64,000 bases of DNA from Bacillota bacterium (GTDB lineage: Bacteria; Bacillota; Clostridia; Christensenellales; Pumilibacteraceae), in assembly GCA_009777485.1 (NCBI GenBank), contig WRLT01000001.1, forward strand, positions 372,001 to 436,000, written 5' to 3'. The notes beneath the pieces are model-generated. The model saw only the letters and a list, made by a program, of their open reading frames with translations, was not told the origin of the DNA and made no database searches. Position numbers and translations under genes: made by a program. Below are positions 23,496 through 32,589 of this stretch, piece after piece (the stretch's first letter is position 1; every line of letters begins with the position of its first letter).

Positions 23496-25043
23496 CTAAA
23501 CATTTCCTTTCAAATATTTCGCCAATTCTTTCTCAAAACTTGCAAGTGCATCAATAAAAGCAATCAGTTTTGCTCTTAGTTTTTCTTTGTTGCCCTCGTC
23601 GCCCCAACTACTTATTTCCTCTGCACTTAATAAAGGCTTTCTATATACGATTTCCCAAAGCCTTATAATTGTACTGGCTTTTTTACTTACTCCCGAAATC
23701 TTTTTATTTGTTTTCGCAAATTCAAATATTTCAGAACAAATTTCCTCATCATTTTTTCCAACTACTCCGTCACCATATACGCCATAAGTGCCAACCTTAA
23801 TTTCATACATAAAGCGAAATCCATTATTCCACCCATAATCTCTTTCGTCAGTTCTCGGCAGTATTCTCTCAATGAAAGGTGTCGTAAATCTAATGCACGA
23901 CTTTGTATTGTTATCCACATCAATATCAATTTTTCTATCACGAGCCATTTCGGCAAGCACATTTTTTATGAAGTCAGAAATCTCCATAACCGTATCGGGT
24001 CGATTATCGTATATGATGTCAAGTGCAGTTTTGTGCTTTGCATATATTTTCTTGCACAATTCTTGTAATTCAATATCCATTATCAAATGTCTCCTTACCA
24101 TTGAAATATAATGATTTAGTATTGTTTTGGCATCGCTGTTTACAAAATCAGCGGTTGCCAAAACTTCTTTGATTGTATCAATTACCATTGAATAATCGGC
24201 AATCGCCCAATTATCCGTGTCAGATGGCATTTCGCCCTCGCGGGTTAAAAATATATACATCTTATGCTTAAAATGCTTGTATTGGTATTCTACTATTTGC
24301 CTATATTTATTAAGTTGTCCGCCGTCTTCGCCGCTTTTTCTTTCGCCAGCATAAACCTTATTTTCGATTACTATAACGGCTTGTTCTTTGTCTGAAACCA
24401 ACAAAACATCAATATCATTCCACTCGTTCTTGACAATGAAACTGCTGTAATCAAATAACGATATATCAATTATGCCTGTACCGCTTATTATTCTATTTTC
24501 TTTTGCAATTCTTTGCAATAACGGTCTTATTATGCTATCACTTAAACCATGTGGAGCATTTGCGTTCAAAATCCACGATAAAACCCGTGAATGTTTCACT
24601 TCTTTGCTTACCATTCCAGAAGCTTCAAAAAAATTAACTGGATTATAATAATTGTTCAATCTATTTAAACAATCAATATCTAATAAAAAACTTTCTATCG
24701 CCGCAATTTTTTGTTCTTTTGTCAAACTGGCAACTTCGACCTCTGTCCGTTCTTCTCGAACAGCAAATCCCAACTTCCTAAGAACATCTACCGCAAGAGC
24801 GATGTTAAATTGCTGTGTTAGTTGCAAAACATCATCATCGTGCGGCGTTGCGTTGCCTTCAAAAATACATTTTGCTACTGCTAACAGCCATTTCGGAGGA
24901 TATTCCGTTGCAAAACTAGGCACAGACACAAAATATATATTTGCTCTGTTGCCGGACGGAACGCCGCCACTACTCTTTTCGATGTGAGCCGCCGCATTGT
25001 GAATATCGACTGCTTTTATATCTGCAAAATCTCTTTTTACCAA
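23496..25043 (-). CDS. PD-(D/E)XK nuclease family protein with ScoMcrA-like N-terminal head
   Basis: The protein has 515 residues. The first ~95 residues (TEYPPKWLLAVAKCIFEG, VLRKLGFAVREE) match the head domain I associate with ScoMcrA-like type IV restriction enzymes. From about residue 115 it is a PDDEXK_4-type nuclease: KHSRVLSWILNANAPHG, then NDIDVLL (Asp212), VIVIENKVYAGE (Glu227-x-Lys229) and GGQLNKY (Gln243), all conserved positions. The C-terminal ~250 residues are unassigned. It starts at TTG 25043 with GGAGGAG upstream. A stand-alone defence nuclease, perhaps modification-dependent, is the most likely role. AT-rich, next to the integrated element. Confidence 0.75.
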   Translation of the reverse strand: MVKRDFADIKAVDIHNAAAHIEKSSGGVPSGNRANIYFVSVPSFATEYPPKWLLAVAKCIFEGNATPHDDDVLQLTQQFNIALAVDVLRKLGFAVREERTEVEVASLTKEQKIAAIESFLLDIDCLNRLNNYYNPVNFFEASGMVSKEVKHSRVLSWILNANAPHGLSDSIIRPLLQRIAKENRIISGTGIIDISLFDYSSFIVKNEWNDIDVLLVSDKEQAVIVIENKVYAGERKSGEDGGQLNKYRQIVEYQYKHFKHKMYIFLTREGEMPSDTDNWAIADYSMVIDTIKEVLATADFVNSDAKTILNHYISMVRRHLIMDIELQELCKKIYAKHKTALDIIYDNRPDTVMEISDFIKNVLAEMARDRKIDIDVDNNTKSCIRFTTPFIERILPRTDERDYGWNNGFRFMYEIKVGTYGVYGDGVVGKNDEEICSEIFEFAKTNKKISGVSKKASTIIRLWEIVYRKPLLSAEEISSWGDEGNKEKLRAKLIAFIDALASFEKELAKYLKGNV

Positions 25044-25189
25044 AAAAACTCCTCCATATCTTTATTATAGCGGTTTTTGGTGGATAAGTCAAACGGTATG
25101 CTATATCCAAAAAGTTTGTATAATTTTAGGCTTGCATTTATTAGATAAAAATAGAGTGCCCCGAATTGGCTTGTTTTTCTGTTACATAA

Positions 25190-25230
25190 AAAACCCTAGC
25201 GGGCTTGTTTGCCGGCTAGGGGGTTTTTTT
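25190..25230. terminator. Intrinsic terminator
   Basis: AAAACCCTAGC, 13-nt loop, GGCTAGGGGGTTTTTTT; bidirectional, serving the sipL-like gene on the minus strand. The rest of 25044-25242 shows nothing else. Confidence 0.8.
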
Positions 25231-25242
25231 ATTTATAATGTA

Positions 25243-26760
25243 TTAGCGTTTTAGGTGGCGGTAGCCTAGTACTCTTTCGCCGCCTGCAAGGGGCAGGCTA
25301 AGGCCGGGATTTTGCGTGAGTACCAGTTCGGGGGTTAAGCCTAAGGCTTTGGCGACGTCCCAAAGCGTTTCGCCGCCTTTTGCAATGTGCACCGAAAATG
25401 CGGCGGTAGGCAGTACACGCTCTTCGCCCAAAGCAAGCTCGGTAATCACCGAATAGGTATGTACGCCGCTGACTGCCGCTTCGATTTCGATTTCGGCTTT
25501 AATTACGATTTCGTTGCCGCGCTGAATTTTTGCCGCTAAGCTGCTTACTATACCCTTTGCCGTAACGGTGTCGCTTGCAGCGGCCTCTGCAAACATTAGC
25601 GGCAGCGAAAACGGTAATTCTACCGCAACCGAATTTTTTAGGTTTTGTTCTGCGCTGTAATAGAGTACATTTGCCGACACTATGCCGTCGCAAACGATTC
25701 TGCCCTCGTGCGCCGCTGCGGAGGCTATGTTAAGCTTAGACGCCGTAACCGCTAAAACGCTGTCGGCAATGGGCATATTAACGTCCAAGGTTACTGCGCC
25801 CTCTACGCGCTCTTGATAGGTTGCGTTATGCTTGCACGCATGAACGGTAAACGATTGGCTGGTTTGCTGCAACTCGTTGGTAACCGAAAATGCGTCCGTA
25901 ACCGCTTCGGCGGATTCTTGCGCAAACGATTTAACGTGAGCGGTAAGCACAAATTCTAGGGCGGCGGCGCGCTTATCGCCGTCGGTTTCGTAGGTGGCAG
26001 AATGTGCGTGTACCGAAACCGTGCCTAACACCGCGTGGTCTTCGCGTGTGTCGGGTGCGGAAATTTCTTCGGCAAACGGCACTACGCGGCGCAACTGCGA
26101 AAGCATACCTTCTTCGTCCTCACATACCACGTCGCAAATGACATTGCCCTCTAATAAAATGCTGTCTAGGTGTGCGGTGCGCTTTAAGGTTACCGCTTTT
26201 GCCTCGCATAATAAAATTTCTCCGTTTAAAGCATCCATTTGGTCGGTAAGCGTGAAGTTTAGCGTATTTTCGGCTACAAGGCGCGAAAACTCTAAGCTGC
26301 CCTCGTGCGTGTAGACGTTTTCGCCGCCTTTGGTTAAGACGTTTAAGTTTTCGCTGAGAACGGCGTCTAGGGCAACCTCTACTACGCAGGCAAGCTTTAA
26401 TTCGCGCTCGTCTACGCTAACAATATCGGTGTCTAGGATGTTTGCGCTTAATGCGGGCTTTAAGCCTGCTTTAATGCAATCGCTGCTAAGCTTGTCGGTA
26501 AAGTCCGCGTTATACTCCATGCTGTGGTTTTTGCCTTCGGTATCTACAAAAATAACCCGAAAGCCCGCGCGCCCGTTATACCGTGCCTCGCCGTTAAAAA
26601 CCTCGCTGGGCGTAACCCTGCATTCGGTTACAATAGACAGCACCTTAGCAATCTTAACGCCGCCTTGACTTAGCAGGCGCGCCTCCACAACCGCTTGGTG
26701 TACGCACACCCTTTTGTGGCTGTCTAGCTTTGCCGCCTCGAAAACCGGTTGAAAATCCAT
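25243..26760 (-). CDS. sipL: SPOCS-domain and LysM protein, SipL-type spore coat morphogenesis protein
   Basis: The protein has 505 residues from ATG 26760, with GGAGG 7 nt upstream; an in-frame start at 26793 has no ribosome site. Three related beta-rich SPOCS (DUF3794) modules span roughly residues 30-450, each with a KVL/KLN-type strand and VxCDxV segments. The C-terminus is a LysM domain (FSVHIAKGGETLWDVAKALG, QNPGLSLPLAGGERVLGYRHLKR). In Clostridioides difficile SipL has this layout and links SpoIVA to the coat, replacing Bacillus SpoVID. Same operon direction as veg upstream. Confidence 0.8.
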   Translation of the reverse strand: MDFQPVFEAAKLDSHKRVCVHQAVVEARLLSQGGVKIAKVLSIVTECRVTPSEVFNGEARYNGRAGFRVIFVDTEGKNHSMEYNADFTDKLSSDCIKAGLKPALSANILDTDIVSVDERELKLACVVEVALDAVLSENLNVLTKGGENVYTHEGSLEFSRLVAENTLNFTLTDQMDALNGEILLCEAKAVTLKRTAHLDSILLEGNVICDVVCEDEEGMLSQLRRVVPFAEEISAPDTREDHAVLGTVSVHAHSATYETDGDKRAAALEFVLTAHVKSFAQESAEAVTDAFSVTNELQQTSQSFTVHACKHNATYQERVEGAVTLDVNMPIADSVLAVTASKLNIASAAAHEGRIVCDGIVSANVLYYSAEQNLKNSVAVELPFSLPLMFAEAAASDTVTAKGIVSSLAAKIQRGNEIVIKAEIEIEAAVSGVHTYSVITELALGEERVLPTAAFSVHIAKGGETLWDVAKALGLTPELVLTQNPGLSLPLAGGERVLGYRHLKR

Positions 26761-26872
26761 AAGTTCCTCCAAAAAATATAGTATTTGTCCCAAAAAAAAT
26801 GTAACACTATATTTTATAGGGAGAAAGCTGTAAATATGACAAAAATTTTTAAGAATTTATATACGCGTATTT

Positions 26873-27118
26873 TTAGCCGATAGACGGGGCTAGTTCGATA
26901 TCTCCGCAAATTAAATCCGAATACGAACACGACAGCATCTGAATGTTTTTATCGCCCGTGATTTGCAAGGTAAATACAGAAGGATACACGTCCCCGATAA
27001 GACCGTTGTAGTGGTTGATTTTTTTCCGTCCTTTATTTACGGATATTTTTAAGGCGGTTCCTTTAAGGCCGTTGATGTGCCTTTTCGCCTCTTCGATACT
27101 CATAGAACTTTTACGCAT
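26873..27118 (-). CDS. veg: Veg family protein
   Basis: An 81-residue small protein with the Veg pattern: AKRHINGLKGTALKISVNKG, GRKKINHYNGLIGDVYPSVF and SCSYSDLICGDIEL. In Bacillus Veg influences biofilm gene expression and germination-related functions; the mechanism is unclear. Its usual neighbours in Firmicutes include rsmA/ksgA and ispE. Here the same genes are in the window but dispersed, with sipL directly downstream. Confidence 0.85.
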   Translation of the reverse strand: MRKSSMSIEEAKRHINGLKGTALKISVNKGRKKINHYNGLIGDVYPSVFTLQITGDKNIQMLSCSYSDLICGDIELAPSIG

Positions 27119-27189
27119 AGTTTTATTATGCCCAAAGTTTAGAATTTTATGCAGGCCTAAAAATGCGTAAGATAAATTGTGCGTATGGC

Positions 27190-27720
27190 TTATTTTTTGG
27201 GGGGAATGACAAAATCGTCGTCGTCATCTTCGTCTTCGTCTTCGTCGAAGTCTTCGTCCTCGCGCAGAAAGTCGTTTTCGTCGATATCGTCGTACACGAA
27301 GTCGTCGGGCTCTTTATACTGCTCGGAGAAATCCTCCTCCTCTTCTTCCTCTTCTTCTTCGTCCAGTACGCCCTCCGGAACAATCATATCTAATTCTTCT
27401 TCGGGCTCTTCTTCTACTTCGGGCTCTTGTTCTAATTCTTCCCACTCGTCCTCTACGACACTTTTCTTTTCGCGCTCTTTTTGGCACAAGAAACAAATGG
27501 TTTCGTCCTCGCCGATATAATTAACCGAACAAACGGGACAAAGCTTTTCTACTTCTTCCTCTGCGGGAATTAAAATACTTGCGTCGATTAGCCCCACTTC
27601 CGCCTTGCAAACCTTGCACAGCTTATCTTTTTTTGCAATGTAATTCAGCTCGCAGCGCGGGCACATCATGTACACGGGCTTTTCTTCTTTTTTTACTTCG
27701 CTTTTCGGTGCTTTTTTCAT
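27190..27720 (-). CDS. Two-zinc-ribbon protein with acidic tail
   Basis: The protein has 176 residues from ATG 27720, where GAGAGG gives a ribosome site; the longer frame from 27771 has none. Two similar CxxC...CxxC ribbons lie in the N-terminal half (CPRCELNYIAKKDKLCKVC and CPVCSVNYIGEDETICFLC), each with the NYI-core. The C-terminal ~80 residues are almost all Glu and Asp, ending in a DEDEDEDDDDDF run. Likely a Zn-binding adaptor with a nucleic-acid-mimic tail. Family not recognised. The Ser-rich plus-strand reading frame over it is an artefact of the GAA/GAC codons. Confidence 0.75.
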   Translation of the reverse strand: MKKAPKSEVKKEEKPVYMMCPRCELNYIAKKDKLCKVCKAEVGLIDASILIPAEEEVEKLCPVCSVNYIGEDETICFLCQKEREKKSVVEDEWEELEQEPEVEEEPEEELDMIVPEGVLDEEEEEEEEEDFSEQYKEPDDFVYDDIDENDFLREDEDFDEDEDEDDDDDFVIPPKK

Positions 27721-27866
27721 AACCGTACCTCTCCCTGTCCTTTTCGGCAAAAAGCTGTGCATACTGCCCAAATGCTTTTGCCGTGTTTTCTTGCGTTATT
27801 ATATTCATTATAAAATGTTTTGTAAACTGTTTTTACTAAGGTTTTTAAAATTATTTTTAAATCTGT

Positions 27867-27898
27867 AAAAAAAGCCGCAAAATCTTTCACGGCTTTTT
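27867..27898. terminator. Intrinsic terminator
   Basis: AAAAAAAGCCG, 12-nt loop, CGGCTTTTT; downstream of the DUF4914 gene and element A copy 3. The remainder of 27721-28071 holds only that element. Confidence 0.7.
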
Positions 27899-27943
27899 AA
27901 ATATATGTAAGAAAAAAGTCAAATTAAAGTATTCCCGCGCAAG

Positions 27944-28076
27944 ATTAGAAAGTTTTAAAAATGGGTTCAGACGGGCAACAGTTTAATTTTCGGCAAGGAG
28001 CTGTACCTTATATGTACGCGACGAAGCCGAAAATTAAAGCGTAGCCCGTATCAACCCATTTTTAAAACTTTCTAAT
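27944..28076 (+). repeat. Nested hairpin repeat, family A copy 2
   Basis: A 133-bp palindrome with perfect 24-bp outer arms (27944-27967 and 28053-28076). Conserved shoulders CAACAGTTTA (27976-27985) and TAAAGCGTAG (28035-28044), an inner stem AATTTTCGGC/GCCGAAAATT and a GTACC-N-TGTACG tip. The inner stem differs from copies 1 and 3 but still pairs. The right outer arm covers the stop codon of the DUF4914 gene (stop at 28072-28074). Confidence 0.75.
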
Positions 28077-29943
28077 AGCGCATGGGGATAAAGGCTAGGT
28101 AATCCTCCAACGTCGCGTCCTTTAAGCAGGCGGATAAAATTTCTTTGCCTAACGGGCTTAAATCGGGGGTGTTGAATTTTTCTAATTCTTTTTTGAAAAA
28201 GGCGGTTAATATTTTGTTGCCTGCGTCGTAGCCCTTAGTGCCTATTTCGGATTGTGTTTCGGGGCGTAAAAATGCTTTGCGAATATATTGTCCGTCTACT
28301 TTAAGGCTGTCTAGGCTGTACCCTAACAAGCTGGAACGCGCGGGTTTAAGTTGTTCGGGCTTAAACTTTGCGCTGCCGCGCCGTGCAATATATTCGCGCA
28401 TAATCCATTGCGGCATAAAGCCTACGTGGTAGTTGCCGATATACTGATTAGGAATTACCATGTAGCGCGTAGAGGATGAGGCTACAATTTGTTCTAACAA
28501 TATGTTGGCGTGCGTTACCCTTTTACCCGTTAGAAACGGCCCGTATGAACCGATGCCCTCGCTAGTCATGCCTACGGTGTCGGTGATACTGGGGTTGTTA
28601 TGCCCTCTGGGCGCGACTAAACGCCACAGCCATGCAACGGCGGGCGGAACGATTTGCATCATGCCCAATATTCCGTAGGTGGGCTTTTTGGCGGTGCAGG
28701 GCGGCGTGCGTACGCCAAAGCTTCGCAGGTCTACCTCTACCGTGCCGTCTACAATGCCGGGCGTGTGCTTTCTGGGCATTACTACGCGGGGGTTCGGGCA
28801 AGGCAAATTGTTGGAGTCTACGGTATGCTCCCAAATTAAGCAGGTTGATTCGGGCTTGCCTTGAATGTTGATAAACACCAACGGTTCGGGCGGATGAATG
28901 CTGATAGCCTCGCGCACGGGCTCGGTGCCGTAGCGTTTAATATGGTCTAAGCGCAAAAACCAACCGTGCTCGGCGTCTTGAATAACCAGCTTTTTGCTGT
29001 CGTTTTGCATCTTGGGGTGGCACAGCGCCATATCGTCGGCAATAGGTCGAAGCTCGCACGATTCGCTTAGATTAAGAAAATATTTTTCGGTGGTGGCACG
29101 GTCTGTACCGATTAAAATTTTGCCGTCGGGCTCGCGGTGGATATTTTCGCCCATTTCGCTTTTGCCGCCGCCGGACGCGCCCTCGTGCATGATGACAATT
29201 TCGTTTTCGTAGGGGGTAACTACTTTAACTGCCGACGCGTGCGCCGTCAGCCAGCCCTCTTGCTCGCCGATATGTAATAAAAATCCGTAAATACCTTTTT
29301 TTGCGCTGGGGCCGGGATAGAGGTTGTAGGAGAACATTTCGTACAAATCTTCGGTGCGGTTATGCACCACCATTTGCTTTCCTTTAAAAAATGTGTGTCT
29401 GAACGGGGGGGCAAGATATAAAACCACCTTCGGCTTAAACTTGCCTTTATACTCGTCTATGTTGATAAAAAATTGCAGGTCTGCTAATCCGCAGGCAAAA
29501 AATGCGGCGTTTTTGGGCGCGATTAGTACGGTTTCGTAGCCGTATTCCACTCCGCCCGACATAACGGGCACCACCATTAAATCCTGCTGAATCAGCCAGT
29601 CAAACGTATCTTTACGCAAGGCGGAAAATTCTTGGCCGTAGGTTTGGTTAAATTTAGGCTTGTCGGTGGGCAAATCGTCTGCGATTACCATGCAGTCGGG
29701 GTCGCGGCGGCGCATGTAGTCTTCGGTATAATTAAGCGCGGCACCGTTTTTGCAGCGCACCACCGTTGCCTCCGTGTAGGATTTTCCGTTTACGTCGTAG
29801 CAAACGTCAAAGCTGTTTGCATCGCCTCCGCCGAATGCAAGTTTAATCAGCTCGGGGCGCGTTTTGGGCACGGTTACGGATTTACAGCCTTTTAGCAGAC
29901 TGTTGATTTCCTCATTAAAACTGAACTTTTGAATGTCTTTCAT
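28072..29943 (-). CDS. DUF4914 family protein with PEPCK/HPr-kinase-like P-loop
   Basis: The protein has 623 residues. From memory it matches DUF4914, a family of unknown function found in anaerobes. A Walker-A-like IMHEGASGGGKSEMGE (about residues 257-272) resembles the P-loop of HPr kinase and PEP carboxykinase, and an RPIADDMALCHP segment may supply the metal-binding Asp. No signal peptide or membrane segment. The long, even conservation-type sequence suggests a metabolic kinase or carboxykinase-like enzyme, but the substrate is unknown. Single gene; its terminator region is the element-A hairpin. Confidence 0.7.
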   Translation of the reverse strand: MKDIQKFSFNEEINSLLKGCKSVTVPKTRPELIKLAFGGGDANSFDVCYDVNGKSYTEATVVRCKNGAALNYTEDYMRRRDPDCMVIADDLPTDKPKFNQTYGQEFSALRKDTFDWLIQQDLMVVPVMSGGVEYGYETVLIAPKNAAFFACGLADLQFFINIDEYKGKFKPKVVLYLAPPFRHTFFKGKQMVVHNRTEDLYEMFSYNLYPGPSAKKGIYGFLLHIGEQEGWLTAHASAVKVVTPYENEIVIMHEGASGGGKSEMGENIHREPDGKILIGTDRATTEKYFLNLSESCELRPIADDMALCHPKMQNDSKKLVIQDAEHGWFLRLDHIKRYGTEPVREAISIHPPEPLVFINIQGKPESTCLIWEHTVDSNNLPCPNPRVVMPRKHTPGIVDGTVEVDLRSFGVRTPPCTAKKPTYGILGMMQIVPPAVAWLWRLVAPRGHNNPSITDTVGMTSEGIGSYGPFLTGKRVTHANILLEQIVASSSTRYMVIPNQYIGNYHVGFMPQWIMREYIARRGSAKFKPEQLKPARSSLLGYSLDSLKVDGQYIRKAFLRPETQSEIGTKGYDAGNKILTAFFKKELEKFNTPDLSPLGKEILSACLKDATLEDYLAFIPMRY

Positions 29944-30023
29944 TTTCTAACTCCTTTTTTTATTGCACTTAGTATATCATATTACGCGCAAAAAAGCAAA
30001 CTGGTTTACGCCCTGCCCCATAA

Positions 30024-30839
30024 CTAATTCTTAGCCAGTATATTAGCTATGCTTATAAAGCTTTCTATGCCTAACGCCTCACCGCGTATGTTTAGGGGGA
30101 GATTGGCGGACGCTAATACGTCGGCGGCGCGCGCGCGGTCTAGCGAAAAGCCGCTGATTATGTTGTTAAGCAGCGTTTTGCGGCGCATGGCGAACGCGGC
30201 GGAAATAACTCTTTTAAGCATAGCAAAATCGTCTACGCCTGCCCGTTTGTTAATTTCTAGATGCACTACCGCGCTGTCTACGTTAGGAGGCGGCGTAAAC
30301 AGCGTGCGCGGAACGGTGCGCGTCAATACGGGCGTGCCAAAGGCGGCTAACTGCGCCGTAACCGCTCCGTAAGCGGGTGTATCGGGTTTTGCCGTAAAGC
30401 GCAAGGCAACTTCTTTTTGCACCATTACGGTAAGCGAAACTAATTCGGGCAGTTCTAAAAAGCGGAAGATTACGGGCGTAGTGATGTAGTAGGGCAAATT
30501 GGCCGTCAGCTTAAAGGGGCGGTTTTGTATAACGGCGGATAAGTCTTGCTTTAAAACATCGCCGTAGAGTACGGTAAGGTTTTTATGCTGTGCCGCAAGC
30601 GCGTCTAAGGCGGGCGCAAGGCTTTTATCAATTTCAAACGCGGTAACGCTGTGCGCGGCGGCGGCTAACTGCCGCGTAAGCGTACCTGCCCCCGCCCCTA
30701 CCTCGATTACAAAATCAGACGGGGTAATGCGCGCATCGGACACTATTGCCCGCAAAAGATTTACGTCCGTTATAAAGTTTTGGCCTAAGCTTTTGGTAAA
30801 CTTAAAGCCGCTTTGCTGTAAAAGGGTAAGCTCGTTCAT
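30024..30839 (-). CDS. rsmA: 16S rRNA dimethyladenosine methyltransferase
   Basis: RsmA (KsgA) dimethylates A1518 and A1519 in the 16S rRNA helix 45 loop. Seen: FTKSLGQNFITD at the start, SAM motif VIEVGAGAGTLTRQLA, acidic loop AFEIDK, and catalytic NLPYYITTPVIF (NLPY). C-terminal helical domain with AFAMRRKTLLNN. 271 residues, normal length. Starts at ATG 30839. Confidence 0.95.
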   Translation of the reverse strand: MNELTLLQQSGFKFTKSLGQNFITDVNLLRAIVSDARITPSDFVIEVGAGAGTLTRQLAAAAHSVTAFEIDKSLAPALDALAAQHKNLTVLYGDVLKQDLSAVIQNRPFKLTANLPYYITTPVIFRFLELPELVSLTVMVQKEVALRFTAKPDTPAYGAVTAQLAAFGTPVLTRTVPRTLFTPPPNVDSAVVHLEINKRAGVDDFAMLKRVISAAFAMRRKTLLNNIISGFSLDRARAADVLASANLPLNIRGEALGIESFISIANILAKN

Positions 30840-30873
30840 AGGGGTTGCACCAAATTAAATCTTATTTGCACGT

Positions 30874-31725
30874 TTACTCTTCCTCTTCTTCACGCTTAGG
30901 CAAGGCAAGCAAACGCTCCTGCCCAATTTTTACTGTCAGTAAAGTATCCAACTGCGATGCCGCCGTTTGGTTAAGCAAAACAATGCGCTCTGCTTGCGGA
31001 ATATTTTGTCGGATTAAGATAGCGTTATAACTTTCTAAATTTGCAAGCACCAGTAATTGCTCAACGCTTGCATAATCGCGCATATTTCCTTTAACGGCAG
31101 GGTTTTCGGTTTTCCATTCGCTTGCGGTTTTTCCGAATAAAGCAACATTTAGCATATCCGCTTCGTTTGCATAAACAAACGAAATTTGTTTATGCAGCAA
31201 TGTCGGAACAATTAGATTGCCTTTTATAGCGTCCGTATGAATGCGATAATTTATTTTTGCAAATTCCCGCCGTGCCGACCATTCCAAAGCCTGTTGTTCG
31301 ACTTGTTTTAATCGCTGGAACTCTTTTATTAAATACAATTTAAATTCAACGGAAACCCAACTTGCAAACTCAAAAGCTAAATCTGGATGCGCGAACGTTC
31401 CGCTGTTGTATTTGCCCGCACTAGTTATTATTCCGATTGCGTTGGTACGCTCTATCCATTGACTCGGAGAAATTGAAAAGGCATTATAGCCCGCTTCCTT
31501 GTCGCTAACCGAGTCGAATTCGACTCGGTTAAAATTCGGATTATTCAAAATTTCCCAAAGACCCAAAAGCGCAATGGTTTCTTTGGAACGCATCCAATTT
31601 TTTACTACAAATCTAGGGTCGCTTGGATTTTTAAGTTTTGCTATGTCGGTAAGAGAAATATATGTAACCGCATTTTTGCCCTTTACAGAAACTTCCATTC
31701 CGTTTACAATCATTTTTTCGTTCAT
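30874..31725 (-). CDS. KilA-N domain protein
   Basis: The protein has 283 residues from ATG 31725, with GTGGAGG 9 nt upstream (the longer frame from GTG 31740 would include the ribosome site itself). The KilA-N DNA-binding domain spans about residues 20-125: TYISLTDIAKLKNPSDPRFV, WMRSKETIALLGLWE, GKYNSGTFAHPDLAFEFASW and FKLYLIKEFQRLK. The C-terminal half is helical with FGKTASEWKTENP. Typical of phages and mobile elements, here alone between rsmA and a small Cys protein. Probably a transcription regulator or a phage remnant. The palindrome at 31811-31827 upstream could be its operator. Confidence 0.85.
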   Translation of the reverse strand: MNEKMIVNGMEVSVKGKNAVTYISLTDIAKLKNPSDPRFVVKNWMRSKETIALLGLWEILNNPNFNRVEFDSVSDKEAGYNAFSISPSQWIERTNAIGIITSAGKYNSGTFAHPDLAFEFASWVSVEFKLYLIKEFQRLKQVEQQALEWSARREFAKINYRIHTDAIKGNLIVPTLLHKQISFVYANEADMLNVALFGKTASEWKTENPAVKGNMRDYASVEQLLVLANLESYNAILIRQNIPQAERIVLLNQTAASQLDTLLTVKIGQERLLALPKREEEEE

Positions 31726-31810
31726 GCGGTTTTCCTCCACGCGACATTCTCTTGAAGTGAACGCCTAAGTAATTTAGTTTACAGGTTATTTTCTCTGCCT
31801 AATAATTATG

Positions 31811-31827
31811 TGAGTTAATTTAACTCA
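31811..31827. promoter_or_regulatory. 17-bp perfect palindrome, candidate operator
   Basis: TGAGTTAATTTAACTCA, in the divergent region between the KilA-N gene and the small Cys-rich gene; 28 bp upstream of the latter's -10 box (TATAAT, 31855-31860). Confidence 0.5.
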
Positions 31828-31866
31828 TGTCAAGTATTTTGCGTAATTATACTGTATAATGGAATA

Positions 31867-32154
31867 ATGGATACTAATAAGCTAAATGATTTGCAAACGT
31901 TTACTTGCGCTGATTGCGCACATTTTAGGCAGTACTATTTTGAAAAGGGTGCGCGCTTTATCAAAGTAGAACGTGTCGGGTTTTGTTTAAAAGCAAAAAC
32001 TTTTAAACCGTTTAAGAATTCTGACAAAGCTTGCGCGGCTTGGGAAAAAGCTGCGCACACAGCCGAAACAAAAGAAATTGCCATTTGCGGGGTGTTGCGG
32101 CAAATGGCAAAACGGGTTAATGAAATTGCGGATTTTCTACAAAGCAAGACGTAA
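31867..32154 (+). CDS. Small Cys-containing protein, probably metal-binding
   Basis: The protein has 95 residues. FTCADCAHFRQYYFEKG, GFCLKAKTFKPF and KACAAWEK give a C-x2-C...C...C set that could hold Zn or an Fe-S cluster; the C-terminal half is helical. Family not known to me, although similar short CxxC-H-F proteins are common in gut Firmicutes. ATG 31867 lies 6 nt after TATAAT (31855-31860), so the mRNA is probably leaderless. Convergent with rpsI (18 bp apart). Confidence 0.65.
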   Translation: MDTNKLNDLQTFTCADCAHFRQYYFEKGARFIKVERVGFCLKAKTFKPFKNSDKACAAWEKAAHTAETKEIAICGVLRQMAKRVNEIADFLQSKT

Positions 32155-32172
32155 GCGTTTGCATTATGCGCG

Positions 32173-32586
32173 TTATCTTTTAGAAAATTGCGATGCTTTG
32201 CGGGCTTTTTTAAGGCCGTATTTTTTGCGCTCTTTCATACGCGGGTCGCGGGTTAAAAAGCCCTCTTTTTTTAACGCGCCTCTGTATTGAGGGTCTGCCT
32301 CGCATAAGGCGCGCGCGATGCCGTGCCGAATTGCGCCTGCTTGTCCTGTAAAGCCGCCGCCCTTGACGTTGACAAAAATATCAAACTTTGCGGTTGCTTC
32401 GGTTAAAGCAAGCGGCTGATTTACGATAAGTTTCATGGTGTCTAAACCAAAATATTCGTCTAGTGTGCGCTTGTTTACGGTAATCGTACCGCTGCCGGGC
32501 AGTAATCTTACCCGCGCGATAGCCTTTTTGCGGCGTCCTGTTCCCCAAAATTGGAGTTTTTTCTTACTTGCTGTTTTTGCTGACAT
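32173..32586 (-). CDS. rpsI: 30S ribosomal protein S9
   Basis: 137 residues: [20 protein letters not shown] at the N-terminus, [19 protein letters not shown] in the middle and the C-terminal basic tail [24 protein letters not shown]-type ending in KR, which reaches the P-site tRNA. Follows rplM by 3 bp, the usual rplM-rpsI operon. Confidence 0.97.
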   Translation of the reverse strand: MSAKTASKKKLQFWGTGRRKKAIARVRLLPGSGTITVNKRTLDEYFGLDTMKLIVNQPLALTEATAKFDIFVNVKGGGFTGQAGAIRHGIARALCEADPQYRGALKKEGFLTRDPRMKERKKYGLKKARKASQFSKR

Positions 32587-32589
32587 AGT

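Noticed and set aside
27179-27520. Ser-rich plus-strand frame over the zinc-ribbon gene
   Set aside because: Only the reverse complement of a Glu/Asp-codon run; the minus-strand gene has zinc ribbons and a ribosome site.
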